From: Phyllostachys edulis
Taxonomy: Eukaryota > Streptophyta > Magnoliopsida > Poales > Poaceae
DNA: 64,000 nucleotides
NCBI GenBank assembly: GCA_036346405.1
Contig: CM070562.1
Span: 107,336,999 to 107,400,998, forward strand
Direction of reading: 5' to 3'
Part shown: positions 36,501-48,000 of the stretch, in pieces
Layout of the letters: the number at the start of each line of letters is the position of its first letter
Numbering within the stretch: position 1 is the first letter of the stretch
Translations under genes and position numbers: made by a program
Notes under the pieces: model-generated
Told to the model about the DNA's origin: nothing
What the model saw: only the letters and a program-made list of their open reading frames with translations
Databases searched by the model: none

Positions 36501-39500
36501 GCGTAGGTAACGAGAGAGGTACTCGCCAGCAGAGTTAGCACGAAAGACACGAATAGGAGTGGAGAACTGTGTACGAATCATAGTGGCAAATTGTTTATAG
36601 ATAGACAAGGCCTCACTACGAGAAGACATGAAATATATCCAAGTGTGGCGAGAGAAATCATCTATAAATATGATATAATATCGATGACCCCCTTTCGAAA
36701 CGAAAGGAGTCGGACCCCAAACATCTGAATGAACAAGATCAAATGGACGCTGAGATACTGACTCACTATGAGGATAAGGAGCTGAAATTCGTTTGCCTAA
36801 CTTACACCTAACAATCTAAAGACACGTCTCTGAGACAGACCCGAAGACCACGACGAACTAAGGACGACAGCACGAGATCCACACAAATGGCCAATACGGT
36901 GATGCCTTCGCCGAAAGAGCCGGAGAGCGAGTGGCGAAGCGAGAGGCTGGCGGTGACGGGCAGCAGAAGGAAGGTGAAGCCAGTCAAGCTCCCAGAGACG
37001 CTGTGAGTCAAGGCGCCGAGGGCCAGAACCAACCAGAGCTCCCGTGTGGCGGTCCTGAACACAACAAGAGTCAGAGTCGAGAATGACCCGATAACCAAGG
37101 TCAGTAATCTGCCCAGCAGAAAGAAGCTGCATGGTAAGGCGAGGAACATGAGCAACAGAAGGAACATGAAAGGATGAGTTGCTAAGAGATCCTCGACCAG
37201 AGACAGAAAGAGATGTACCATCAGCAGTAAGAATATTGACAGGAGAATCAAGAGGTGTAATGAAAGACAAAGTGGAAGGATCAGGAGTCATGTGAAAAGA
37301 TGCTCCAGAGTCAAGAATCCACGGAGAGGTACCTGACTTTGTAGGGGTGGTTTCTCGGTTCGAAGAGTCGAGCGAACTGCGCAGAACACATCGAGGAGAA
37401 CACAAGCGGCAAGCGGCGTCAAGTCTCGCTATCTCTGCTCGAGAGAAAGCTGGCTGAAGGAGTCGATGTAGACGTCGATGTAGAAGCACCGATGCGGTGC
37501 TAGTAGAAGAACGGCGTGAAAGATGTCGCTTCTTCTTATAGCACCAGGACTCAATAATGGCCGACCTTGTCGCGAGAGGAAGCGATGAGGATGGCCACCG
37601 CCAGATGGGGCGTCCACCACCACTGTGGCAGCCCGAGGAGGCGAGGCACAAGCGTGGAAGCGGCGGTGTAGCAGTGGGCGAGCGGCGAAAGCACGGAGGG
37701 GAGTGGCAGCAGACCAGCACCACTCAAGCGAGTCTCCTCCGCACGTATCTCGGTAAGAGCCTCCAAGAGAGTGACACGAGGGTGGAGTGTAAGGAGCTGG
37801 GCACGCCTCTGCTTGAACTTCGGGGCGGCGAGTAAGGAACTCGAGACCGCTGAAACTCTGTGTCAAGACGCGTCTGACCGAGCAACACAGACGGGAGCGG
37901 CGGACCAAGAAGACGGAGAGAGTCCGGTGACGCCCGAGCAAAGAGAGCTCGGCGTAAAAGCATCAATAGTAGCATCACCCTACTAAAGAGAATGCTCTGG
38001 CGGACCACGGACAGTGCAGGCATCACCGAAGGCTCAGAGCGGCCGACGAAGGTGAGTCCACACCGAAAGTGAAGAGTCCCACAACCTCGAAGAGAAGCGA
38101 GGTGGACAACGGCGATGAAGACAAAGAGCGGCGGCGAAGCGTCGTCATCATACCACTGAGTGTAGGCGGTCAGTTGATCCTTGTAGGAATCCAGAGCCTC
38201 CTGGTAGGCAGAGATAGCCTCATCATCAGCAAGGCGAGCGGCCTCAACAGCAGCCTTGTCGTTTGTCGAAGGCTGCGCGCGAACAGTAAACTCCGTCGGA
38301 GGAATAGGGCAAGGCGGGCAAGTGACATCGCCAGAGAGGACGCCCCAGAGACGAAGACCACACATGTGGATGCGCATATGAGACACGAAGTCGGTGTAAT
38401 TAACACCATCGAAGATCACCGGGCAGCGAGGGAGAGAAACAGTACCCATTGGTAGGCGGCGCTGACGGCACGGCGATCAAGGCAACAAAGTCTAACATTG
38501 GGCGCCGACGGCGTTAAACAACGTTTTCTCTCTCTCTCTCTCTTTTACTCACTCAAAAGAAAACCGTTCGGCCCATAAGCCAAACGAAACGGCCCGTGAG
38601 CCAGACACAGACACACGCACGGGGACTAGGGTTCCCTGTGGTGGTGCAAGTGGCGGCGGTGGCGGCGGTGGTGGCGTGATGTCGGCGGTGACCCGGCTGA
38701 AGAGATGACGAGCCACACAGGACCCGAGCGGCGGTGGGGGCGTCTCCCTCGGTAGCGGCGGTGCGAACGTCTCCCGACGGCGGCGGCGCCGGGGCGGCGA
38801 CGGTGGCTCCGGTGAGCACAAGCGAAGCAAAGCAAGAGGCGGTGACGGCGTCGTTCGGCCAAATGTCGAAGAGGCGCCGAAGTCGGGTGGAGCCGCACCG
38901 AGCGAAGACCCGGAGACGAAGCGGACGACAACGACGGCAATGGCTTGACGCCCAATGAGGGTCCCGGCGACGCGACGACAACAAGGCGGGCGGCCCGACG
39001 AGGCCCCAGATGACGGCGATGGTGCGTCTGGAGACCGAGAGTCGTCGAAGATGACGACAAGAGCTGACGCTGTCGGATCCGAGCGGCGGCGGCGGGGCGA
39101 CAAGCGAAGAAACCCTAGGTATGCTCTGATACCATGTTATGAATAGCGCTTGTATTCAATATGAGGCCAATGGGCCAATATATATACACAAAATACAAGT
39201 GGTGAATATGCACATAACCCCTCATAACAATAGGGAATAACACACTTAGACATATATCTCTAACAGCGGCGATGCCCACTGGGGTGGCATTGGTGGCGCT
39301 GTTGATGAAGGTGATGGCAGTACCGCCATTGCAATGGCACGCGACGCCTCCTCCTGCTCCTTCAACTTGACCATCAATACCCTAATTTTTCGGAGGATGG
39401 CTATCATGTTGTCAGTTGAGGCCATCATTTTTTCGTTGCCAGCCTTCAACATGGCGAAGAGATAGTTGGCACCAGAAGCCATGGTGGGTGGCTCTGATAC

Positions 39501-42500
39501 CAAATGTTGTGGCGCGAGTTGGTTAGGTATGGGTCTGAGAACCAAGGGTAAGGCACTCGTCCTTGAACGGTTGGCCATTCCACTATCAAGGCTTTGAGGC
39601 TAAGTTGAAGAGGAAGGAGAGACTAAGAACTTTGTTTATTCATTACTTGATTGATAATAGATACATACTATCCCTTTTATAGGGACGACGCAACTTGACG
39701 TCTAAGAAATAATCTATAAGGAAACCTATCTCGAGCAATCCAATTTAATAATAATTTGCCTAATTAATAAGTAACACCAAACGCCTAAAAGATAGATTCC
39801 TAAATAATAAATATTTCATGATAAGCAAGGTAGCATTGTCCCGCGTGAACAGTACATGTGCTACAACACCACGTCGCGCTTCGTCGTACTGCTACAGTGC
39901 TCCCTCAGGATCGTAGACCATAACATGACTGATATATATTTACCAGCTTCAAGCATGTTTTACTGGTCCATAATGTTCTTCTGAAAATTTATGTTTTGTT
40001 CTTATGCAGAGATTTGCCGCCAGCTCCAACAAATCCATTGCCTGATAAGAAGTACAGCATCCTGGTTAGCAATATTATTTTCTAGTATTATAGTGCATTT
40101 ATGAGCTACATCTTGACTATTATTGGATGTATATACAATTTGAAATTTACATATGCTGTATAGTGAAAAACAATTACTCAATTGTTTTCTCTAAAAAAAC
40201 TGTTGATTAATGAAACAGGTATCTCTCAGTGGACACCTCTTTGATAAGTTCCTTATAAATGAAGCTTTGGACATTATTGAAACAGCTGGAGGTTCTTTTC
40301 ACTTGGTTAGATGTGATGTTGGACAAAGCATTGACGATATGTCCTACTCAGAGCTTGAAGTAAGAAATCGAATTTCTTATTGATGCACAAATTATTTAGT
40401 ATGAAAATGTATAGGGGATGGCTATGGTACATACAACTTTTAGTTACTAAAATTTTTTAAACTTTTCCTTCTACTATATTTTTTCCACTCTCCAGCACTC
40501 ACAATTGTAGGATGATTAGTGAATTATAGAAATGCCTATATAAAGTGCATAAATTGCATACACATGTGCCAGTCACTCTCGAATCAAGGGGAACATTACA
40601 TGCTGTCTCTAGTTTAGTTATTAATCTTTTTCTAGCAAACAGCAAGAAGACAATTTTTATTATAGCCAAGAAAATGGTCTGACAACAGAGATGTTTCATC
40701 TTGTAGGTTGTCAAATAAGTGGATTTTTTTATTCTCCCAAAAGCATTCACTCCTTTTTTTTTTCTTTAGGGGAGTTGTGGACTGCGATAGCCATGGACCC
40801 ATGGTAAATCGGTAGTGATGCATGGTAAATCTTGATATGCATTTTTTTGATCCATCACTGAACATAAGAAAGTAAACAATACAAAAATGAAAGGTATCCA
40901 AGATAAGAAAATGAAATAAGTTGGAACCATCTTGATACTAAGTTGGAACCATCTTGATACGGGGTGGCCCGATCTTCTCAAGTAGAATCGTTGATAAATA
41001 GTGTTTGACGACGAACAACACTCAACTGTACACCACGCACCAATGCACGGACTTGTAGTTCTATAGATATTCGCCAACACGCACCAGGATGATCACCGCT
41101 AGACCACGGCGGAGATCGCCAAATCCTCAATTCCCAATGGAAAAGCAAACTTGACCTTGTGAGGTAGAACGAACAACGGATCGCCTAATTCTCTCTCAGA
41201 AATCCTCGCATGAATTTCTTATATGAAAGAACAAGCAATAACTTGTGTTCTATTCTTTATCTCAAAAGTATAGTCTGCCTTTACAATGGGGGTCTACCCC
41301 TCAATATATAGTCTTGGTCTAAGAACTATCCGGTACTATTGTTCAATGTGGTACCATTCATGCACTGATACTGTTCACGCGCGCAACTGTTCACAGGACG
41401 TACTGTTCATGGGCCGGCACTATTCGCGTGGTTACTGTTTATGGCCGGTTACTGTTCATGCACGGACTTGGGTTTGCTTCCTGGTTCCTCCACATAGGCT
41501 TTGTGCTTGACCGTTTGGGCCTTAATCCCTCGCTTGGCCACATGGACCTTGGCCCTCTCCTCCTTGGCCGAATGGGCCATAGACCAGCGTCTTGACCTCC
41601 TTATTTGATGGCCTTCCTCGGATGACGGCCGCATATCCTTGGTCTCCGTCTATCGCTGAATCTTCAAACCTGAGCACAAGCACAACACTATTTTTAGGTA
41701 GTATAAAATTTTCATTAAAATCAATAACATATTCATTAAGGAGCAAGTTCACCTGAGGTTGCAGTTTCTTGGCACGTGTTCTTGTTATTGGTCATGTCGG
41801 CAACTTGAGGCGTATATCATGAGCATTATGTGGAGGAGAAGAAGGTGTCGTAGGGATGCCCTCATCATCCTCCCCCTCTTGAAAAGGCGTCGTCCTCGAT
41901 ACTAGATCATCAGCACCAAAGAACGGCGATAAATCAGCAACGTTGAATGTCGAGCTCACGCCATAGTCATCTCCCGGAAGCTCGATTTTGTATGCATTAT
42001 CGTTAATCCACTCAAGCACTTTGAAAGGTCCATCTCCTTGTGGCATCAATTTCAATTTGCGTCGATCCGGAAAGTGTGGTCGGGTTGGCAGCATCACTCC
42101 CGGAATAAAATCAATGTGATGCTTTATCCCGCGGATTGGTGGCAAACCAGCGGCCACTTCCTCCGGAAAAACGTCGCTAATTTCCTGCAAAACATGAGAC
42201 ATAACTAGGAAGAGACGTCAAGTCGTCAGGCAAAAGCAATGCATCTTTGTACAAAAGTAAAAAGTGCACCAAATTGGGATTTTCACAAAAAGCTCTCTTC
42301 TCTGATTTGGTGGCTAACATTACTAAACTTTTCTCCCCCTCACTTTTCTTTTTACTGCTCAATTTTGGCTTGTGGCTCTCACTCACCGAAGGTGGAATCA
42401 CTCTGTTTGGTGTACTCTCAATTTTCACCTCAACTTTCTTCTTATCAGCATTAACTATCTCTGTCTGTATAAGCGAATACAAAATCACATATATACTGCT

Positions 42501-44995
42501 CCACTTAAACTTGTAGCACTTTATATGCCCATCATGATAAACATGGCGATCAAATTGCCATGGGCGCCCCAATAGCAAGTGACAAATTGGCATGGGCACC
42601 ACATCGCAAACAATGGTATCCTCATACTTGCCAATATTAAAGTGCACCTTCACCATATAACTGACTTTCACCTTGCCCACATCGCTCAACCACTGCACAT
42701 GATAAGGATGAGGATGCGGTAAGTATTTTAAGCCCAATTTTGTGCACATCTCCTTACTGGCCAGATTATGGCAACTTCCTCCATCAATTATGACTTTGCA
42801 TACTTTACCGTCAACTGTCGCCCATGACTGAAACAAATTGCACCGTTGTGCGGTAGACTGCCTTTGTGGCACGCTAAGTACACGAGGTGTGCACACTAGC
42901 ATATGTTCTCCATCTGGCAACCCCGCCTACAGTTCAATCTCTCATCTTCTGTGGGATCCTCCGCAAAATCAGCAAACGGAGTAGTATCGTCCTCATCACT
43001 AGCTGAAATATACCCATCATCAGTAAGTATCATAACTTTATTATTTGAGCAATCTTTCTGAAAATGACCAACACTCTTGCACTTGTAGCATGTCAGATCA
43101 CATGAACGCCCTGTAGAACCCATCGAGGATGCCACGCTAGCAGCGGGCACCGGTGGCGACGTACTATCTGTCTTTCTTTGTGCTGAACTGTGCGACATTG
43201 AATTGTCCCCGGATGGAGCGGGCTTGCTGGTATCTGCGTCTTTGTCTGAGGTGTCGTGCTCGCTGAATAATGTTGCCAGGCAGCATACTTAGCATCTTCA
43301 ATTACTTGTTTCTCAACCTCACGTGCCTGATGCATCAACTCAACCATGTTGTTGTATTGATGATGATCAACAATCCGCCGAAGAGCATAATTCATTCCAG
43401 TAAGAAAACGAGCCATGGCTTGTTCCTCATTCTTGCGCACATCAGCATGTATGATAATCTACTCCATCTCTTTATAATACCCATCAACTAATTTCAATCC
43501 CTATCGTAACCCAATTAGCTTCTCATGCAGCGAGCGCTTATAATGTGTAGGTACAAAGCGTGCGCGCATCTGTCGCTTTAGCTCGTCCCATGTAACAACA
43601 CGTGGCTCATGTTGCTCCATACGTTGTTGCACACAGCGCTCCCACCATGTAGCAGCATATCCATCCAAAGCAGCAACGACAAGATCCAACTTGTGCTAAT
43701 CAGAATAGCGGTTCATACGAAATAGCTTATCAACTTTCAGCTCCCATGCAAGATAAACCTCCATCTCTGTGGTACCCTCAAAGGATGGCATCGTGAACTT
43801 GGGCTTTGCAACAAGATCATCGGCGTCCTCATCGCACCGATGAATGCGTGCATACTGATTATGTTAACGGCGCGGCAAATAATCGTCGAACACGGGCTCA
43901 TCGCTGTCGTCGTCAGCGTGGCGGTTGCCACAGCCTCCTCTATGGGCACCATAGTAGGCATCCCCAAAGGCGCCATCATGTGCGCCTTCATAGGCTCCAT
44001 TGTGGACATCATCGTTGGCGCCCAGGTAGGCAACGCCTCCTCCTGCGCTATTGCCACGGCCGCGCCCTTGTGCAGGGGGACGTGCCGCGACCTCAGCAAC
44101 AACACGGCGCAACAGCGCCGCCTCGTGTACACATGCATGTTCGTCGAATTGTCGTTGGCATGGTTCATCCTCGCGCTGCCGTCTAGTGGCAGCTTCCGCA
44201 TCCGTCTCGTTGTGCGGCTCGTACGGGAGGTGTACACTCTCCTCATCGCCACGTGTACCAAGCTACATGGAAACGGTGAGCCTGGCAATAGCGTCGGCGA
44301 TACCTTGTGGTGGTAAATCAGCGATCACGACGAGCTTCGAAATCGTCCCTAGGCCGTCCAAGTTGTTTTGGACACGCCTAAGGTTGCCGCGCACCAGGTC
44401 GACCTCAGTCCGAAACTCGTCTCGGAGCGTGGCACGAAGTGTATGGAAGGACATCTTGATGACCGGATCAGTAAGATTGCCGTCCAGATCCTTGTCCTGC
44501 TCGCTTCTTGACATTGTTACAGTAGCAAAAATACCAAGTGACAATATATGTGGAAAATAAGTAGGAATCTCTCAACTACTGTTCTGAAACAAAGCAAGTT
44601 GTACCGTTCCGAAGTAAATTAAGAGCAGCAAAAACTTACGCTTGTAGCAACGAACGACCAACCAAGATTGTGCGAGCGAATATCAAGAACAACAGTCAAT
44701 ACGTGACACGGATGTTTTTGGTGGAACTAGGTGTGGAAAACGACCTAACAAATTCAGAATTTAAAGATTGTCGAGCTAAGTGGCAATCCAAACGAGACTC
44801 AATGCCTAATTGCTGATCGATAAATATAAGTGAGGAGTAGACAGCAACACACGCACAATGATAATGGGACTATTGTAATCAAAGGAAGGAGCGATACAAA
44901 TAACAATTTCGTATGGAGGCGAACGCTCGTATTGCAACAGTTCAAGGAGAGACGCTAGTTAGGGCTCAAAAGTTGTATATAAAGGCACAAGATTG

Positions 44996-45070
<75 letters not shown>

Positions 45071-48000
45071 GTGAACAGTAGCAGATATTGTTCATTTTTT
45101 CCTCTCTTTTTTTTTCAACCAAGCTCTTTTTTTTTAACTCCCAGCCCAGTGCTACTCACGGCCAAGCACTCACCAATCAGCATTTTTTTCCACTCACGGC
45201 CAAGCACTTGTTGATCTTTTTATGCACTCACGGCCAAGCCTTTGCCTTTTTTTTCTTTTTTTGAGTCAGCCAGGCACAAGACTGAATTTGCCTTTTGTGC
45301 ACGCACGGAAGCCGGGGCTACCCAACGTCAACAGCGGTGAAACATGAACAGCGCCCGCATGTGATCAGTACTCGCATGTGAACAGTGCCCTCACGTGAAC
45401 AGTGCCAGTCGTGAACAGTACCAACACAACACGGAAAAAAACCTTCCCATCTCAAAAATCCTAGAAGCAGTCCCTCGAGTACGACAACAAACTAGTCTCA
45501 ATAGATACGAAAGGTTCGCGAAACGGACCGATAGGTTCATGAAGAAAACAACGTGTAATCTATTATGAAGAAAACAACGTGTAATCCACTAGATATAAAC
45601 GATGTGTAGTTGCACAAAAATAAGAATCAAGACCGATCATAAAAATTTGTGGAAGGGGAAACAAAAAGAGACGCGAATGGAAAACGACCAGCAACTAAAC
45701 ACGATGAACGAGTGGATTAAGACCTAACAAAATGCACTAAAAATACTGATTTAAACTACAGCGAAAGACGATATATTTTTTCGTGGCTTTTTCGGTGTAT
45801 AGGACTGAAAAATAATCTACTAAATTATGGGTAAAAAGAGATTCTACTGAGTGTCCTGGAATCTGATACCACGATGATACGGGGTGGCCCGATCTTCTCG
45901 AGTAAAATCGTGGATAAATAGTGCTCAACAACGAACAACGCTCAGCTGTACACCATGCGTCAATGCACGGACTTGCAGCTCTATGGATATTCGCCAACAC
46001 GCACCAAGATGATCACTGCTAGACCACGAGCAGAGATCGCCAAGCCCCCAATTCCTAGCGGAAAAGCAAACTTGACCTTGTGAGGTAGAAAGAACAACGG
46101 ATCGCCTAATTCTCTCTCAGAAATCCTCGTATGAATTTTCTGTATGAAAGAACAAACAATAAATTATGTTCTATTCTTTATCTCAAAAGTATGGTCTGCT
46201 TTTACAATGGGGGTCTACCCCTCAATGTATAGTATTGGCCCAAGAACTATCCGTACTACTGTTCAATGTGGCACCATTCATGCACCGGTACTGTTCACAC
46301 GTGCTACTGTTCACACGTGCTACTGTTCATAGGACGTACTGTTCATGGGTCTGTCTGTTCATGGTCGGTTACTGTTCACACACGTCCTTGAGCTTCCTTA
46401 CTGGTTCCTCCATATGGGCTTTGTGCTTGACCGTTTAGGCTTTGATCTCTTACTTGGCCGCGTGGACGTTGGCCCTCTCCTCCTTGGCCGAATGGGCCAT
46501 AGGCCAGCGCCTTGACCTCCTCATTTGATGGCCTTCCTTGGATAACGGTCGTATATCCATGATCTCCGTCCATCGCTAAATCTTCAAACCTGGGCACAAG
46601 CACAACACTGTTTTTAGATAGTATAAAATTCTCATTAAAATCAATGACATATTCATTAAGGAGCAAGTTCACCTAAGATTGCAGTTTCTTGGCACGTGCT
46701 CTTGTTATTGGTCCTGTCAGCAACTCGAGGCGTATATCATAAGCATTAGGTGAAGGAGAAAAAGGTGTTGTAGGAATGCCCTCATCACATCTCCTGCCCC
46801 AACCCCACCCATCCTTATCACCTTTTCAAAAGGCAGAGGTAGCCCTTTAGATCAACCCATACGACCATTTCAAAAGAGGAGACAAAGATAGCCTTCGGAT
46901 ATTCTTCATGCAATCATTGGCTAGGTTCAATAGTTCAATCTCCATTTCCCTTCCTGAGCCTACCAGTCTGCCCGGCTTCTATTCCGAGTCTCCAACTAAC
47001 TGGCAACCTGGACTGCCATGAATCAGTTTGTGCTTCCCTTCCCTTTTTCCTATTTTTTGAACTGTGTTCCTTTCAACAATTTTGGACATAACTGTTTCTG
47101 GAGCTGAATGTTGGAACCATAATTTACTGCACAACAAACTAAAAAAAGTATAGAATGCCACAACTCCTGACGATTTAAGGAATATAGAAAATTAAGGCGC
47201 CCTATTTCTGCAAGAACTTTATTTCTTTGACAATTATACCATTGATTCTTAAGCCTCTTTCTTCATATGTTTGGATTACTGTTTTCTGTTTAATGTTCTG
47301 TCATTTGAATATGGCAGCTATTTTATCAGCATGTTGGAATTTGATTCTTCTTTTAAACATCAAGAACTCTCACTCTCATGAGTTTGTACTCCCACTTCCA
47401 ATATACCACTTAAACGAACATATTATACTTCTTTATCACCTTCAGTATGCTTAAATACCAATTATAAGATATTTTAAGGCGATTTGATTGAAAATTTTTC
47501 ATTTGAGCCCTTTATTTTTTGCTATATACCCTTTTTCATATATAAAAGAAGTATATATACAATTTTTGCCATAAAAAGTGGACTTTAATGAAATTTTTCA
47601 TAGAACTCACTTGGGTATCTTATACTCATCATTGGAGTATGCTCAAATTGTTAAAAAGGTATCATCATATTATGTAAGTGGTATATGAGAAGTGAGTACG
47701 TACTCTCAGGAGTACCATACCATTTTCCTATATATATATAATCTGGACCTCACTGCTCTGTTACATCATATAAAACATGCTGTAGATTTAAAACTAAACT
47801 ACCTGAAGTAACATATTCGACTCGCTGTAATGAATGTTGGATCATATAGATCTGACTGACTTTACCTTTACGCATCCCTGGATATTTTTTTTGGTGCATC
47901 TTCACCAAGGATAAAAACACAGGAACGGTAGAAAAACACATCGGTGATCGTAAGCGATAATCGGCGATTCTAGGAAAAACCCGGATGAAGTTCGAAAACT

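Larger units (their letters stand above)
31572..39925 (-). mobile_element. Small non-autonomous copia-like LTR element A (about 1.5 kb) enlarged by two nested insertions
   Basis: Termini TGTTGTGGC...CCATAACA occur at both ends. The left LTR is 31,572-31,600 plus 33,229-33,619; the right LTR is 39,505-39,925 (421 bp). A primer-binding site complementary to tRNA-Met (TGGTATCAGAGC on the minus strand, 39,491-39,502) lies next to the right LTR, so the element reads leftward, antisense to LKR/SDH. TGAC flanks both ends (31,568-31,571 and 39,926-39,929). Removing the solo LTR (31,601-33,223) and copia B (34,038-39,265) leaves about 1,490 bp with only about 650 bp between LTRs, too short for pol. 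It must have relied on enzymes from elsewhere. The LTRs differ at many sites, so it is the oldest layer here. Confidence 0.82.
40955..46787 (-). mobile_element. Ty3/gypsy element D, pol-deleted, minus strand, 5,833 bp
   Basis: LTRs are 40,955-41,867 and 45,875-46,787, each 913 bp, with TGATACGGGGTGGCCCGATC at one end and ATGCCCTCATCA at the other. CATCT is duplicated at 40,950-40,954 and 46,788-46,792. A TGGTATCAGATTCC-type primer-binding site abuts the right LTR on the minus strand. The LTRs differ at about one site in ten over the first 130 bp, so it is old. Gag and protease remain, but most of pol is gone. It sits in LKR/SDH intron 12, antisense to the gene. Confidence 0.9.

Noticed and set aside
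38549..39146. Several long Arg/Pro/Ser-rich ORFs on both strands
   Set aside because: GC-rich untranslated leader of copia B between the LTR and gag; simple GGC/GCG repeats explain the open frames.
43806..44560. Plus-strand ORFs of 125-170 codons
   Set aside because: Antisense to the gag region of gypsy D; composition mirrors the gag linker and no domain is visible.
44997..45065. TA-rich tract as a possible replication origin or matrix attachment site
   Set aside because: A simple dinucleotide repeat in a retrotransposon leader; nothing else supports such a role.
44993..45214. ORF with an alternating Ile-Tyr run
   Set aside because: Translation of the TA microsatellite plus adjacent T-rich DNA.
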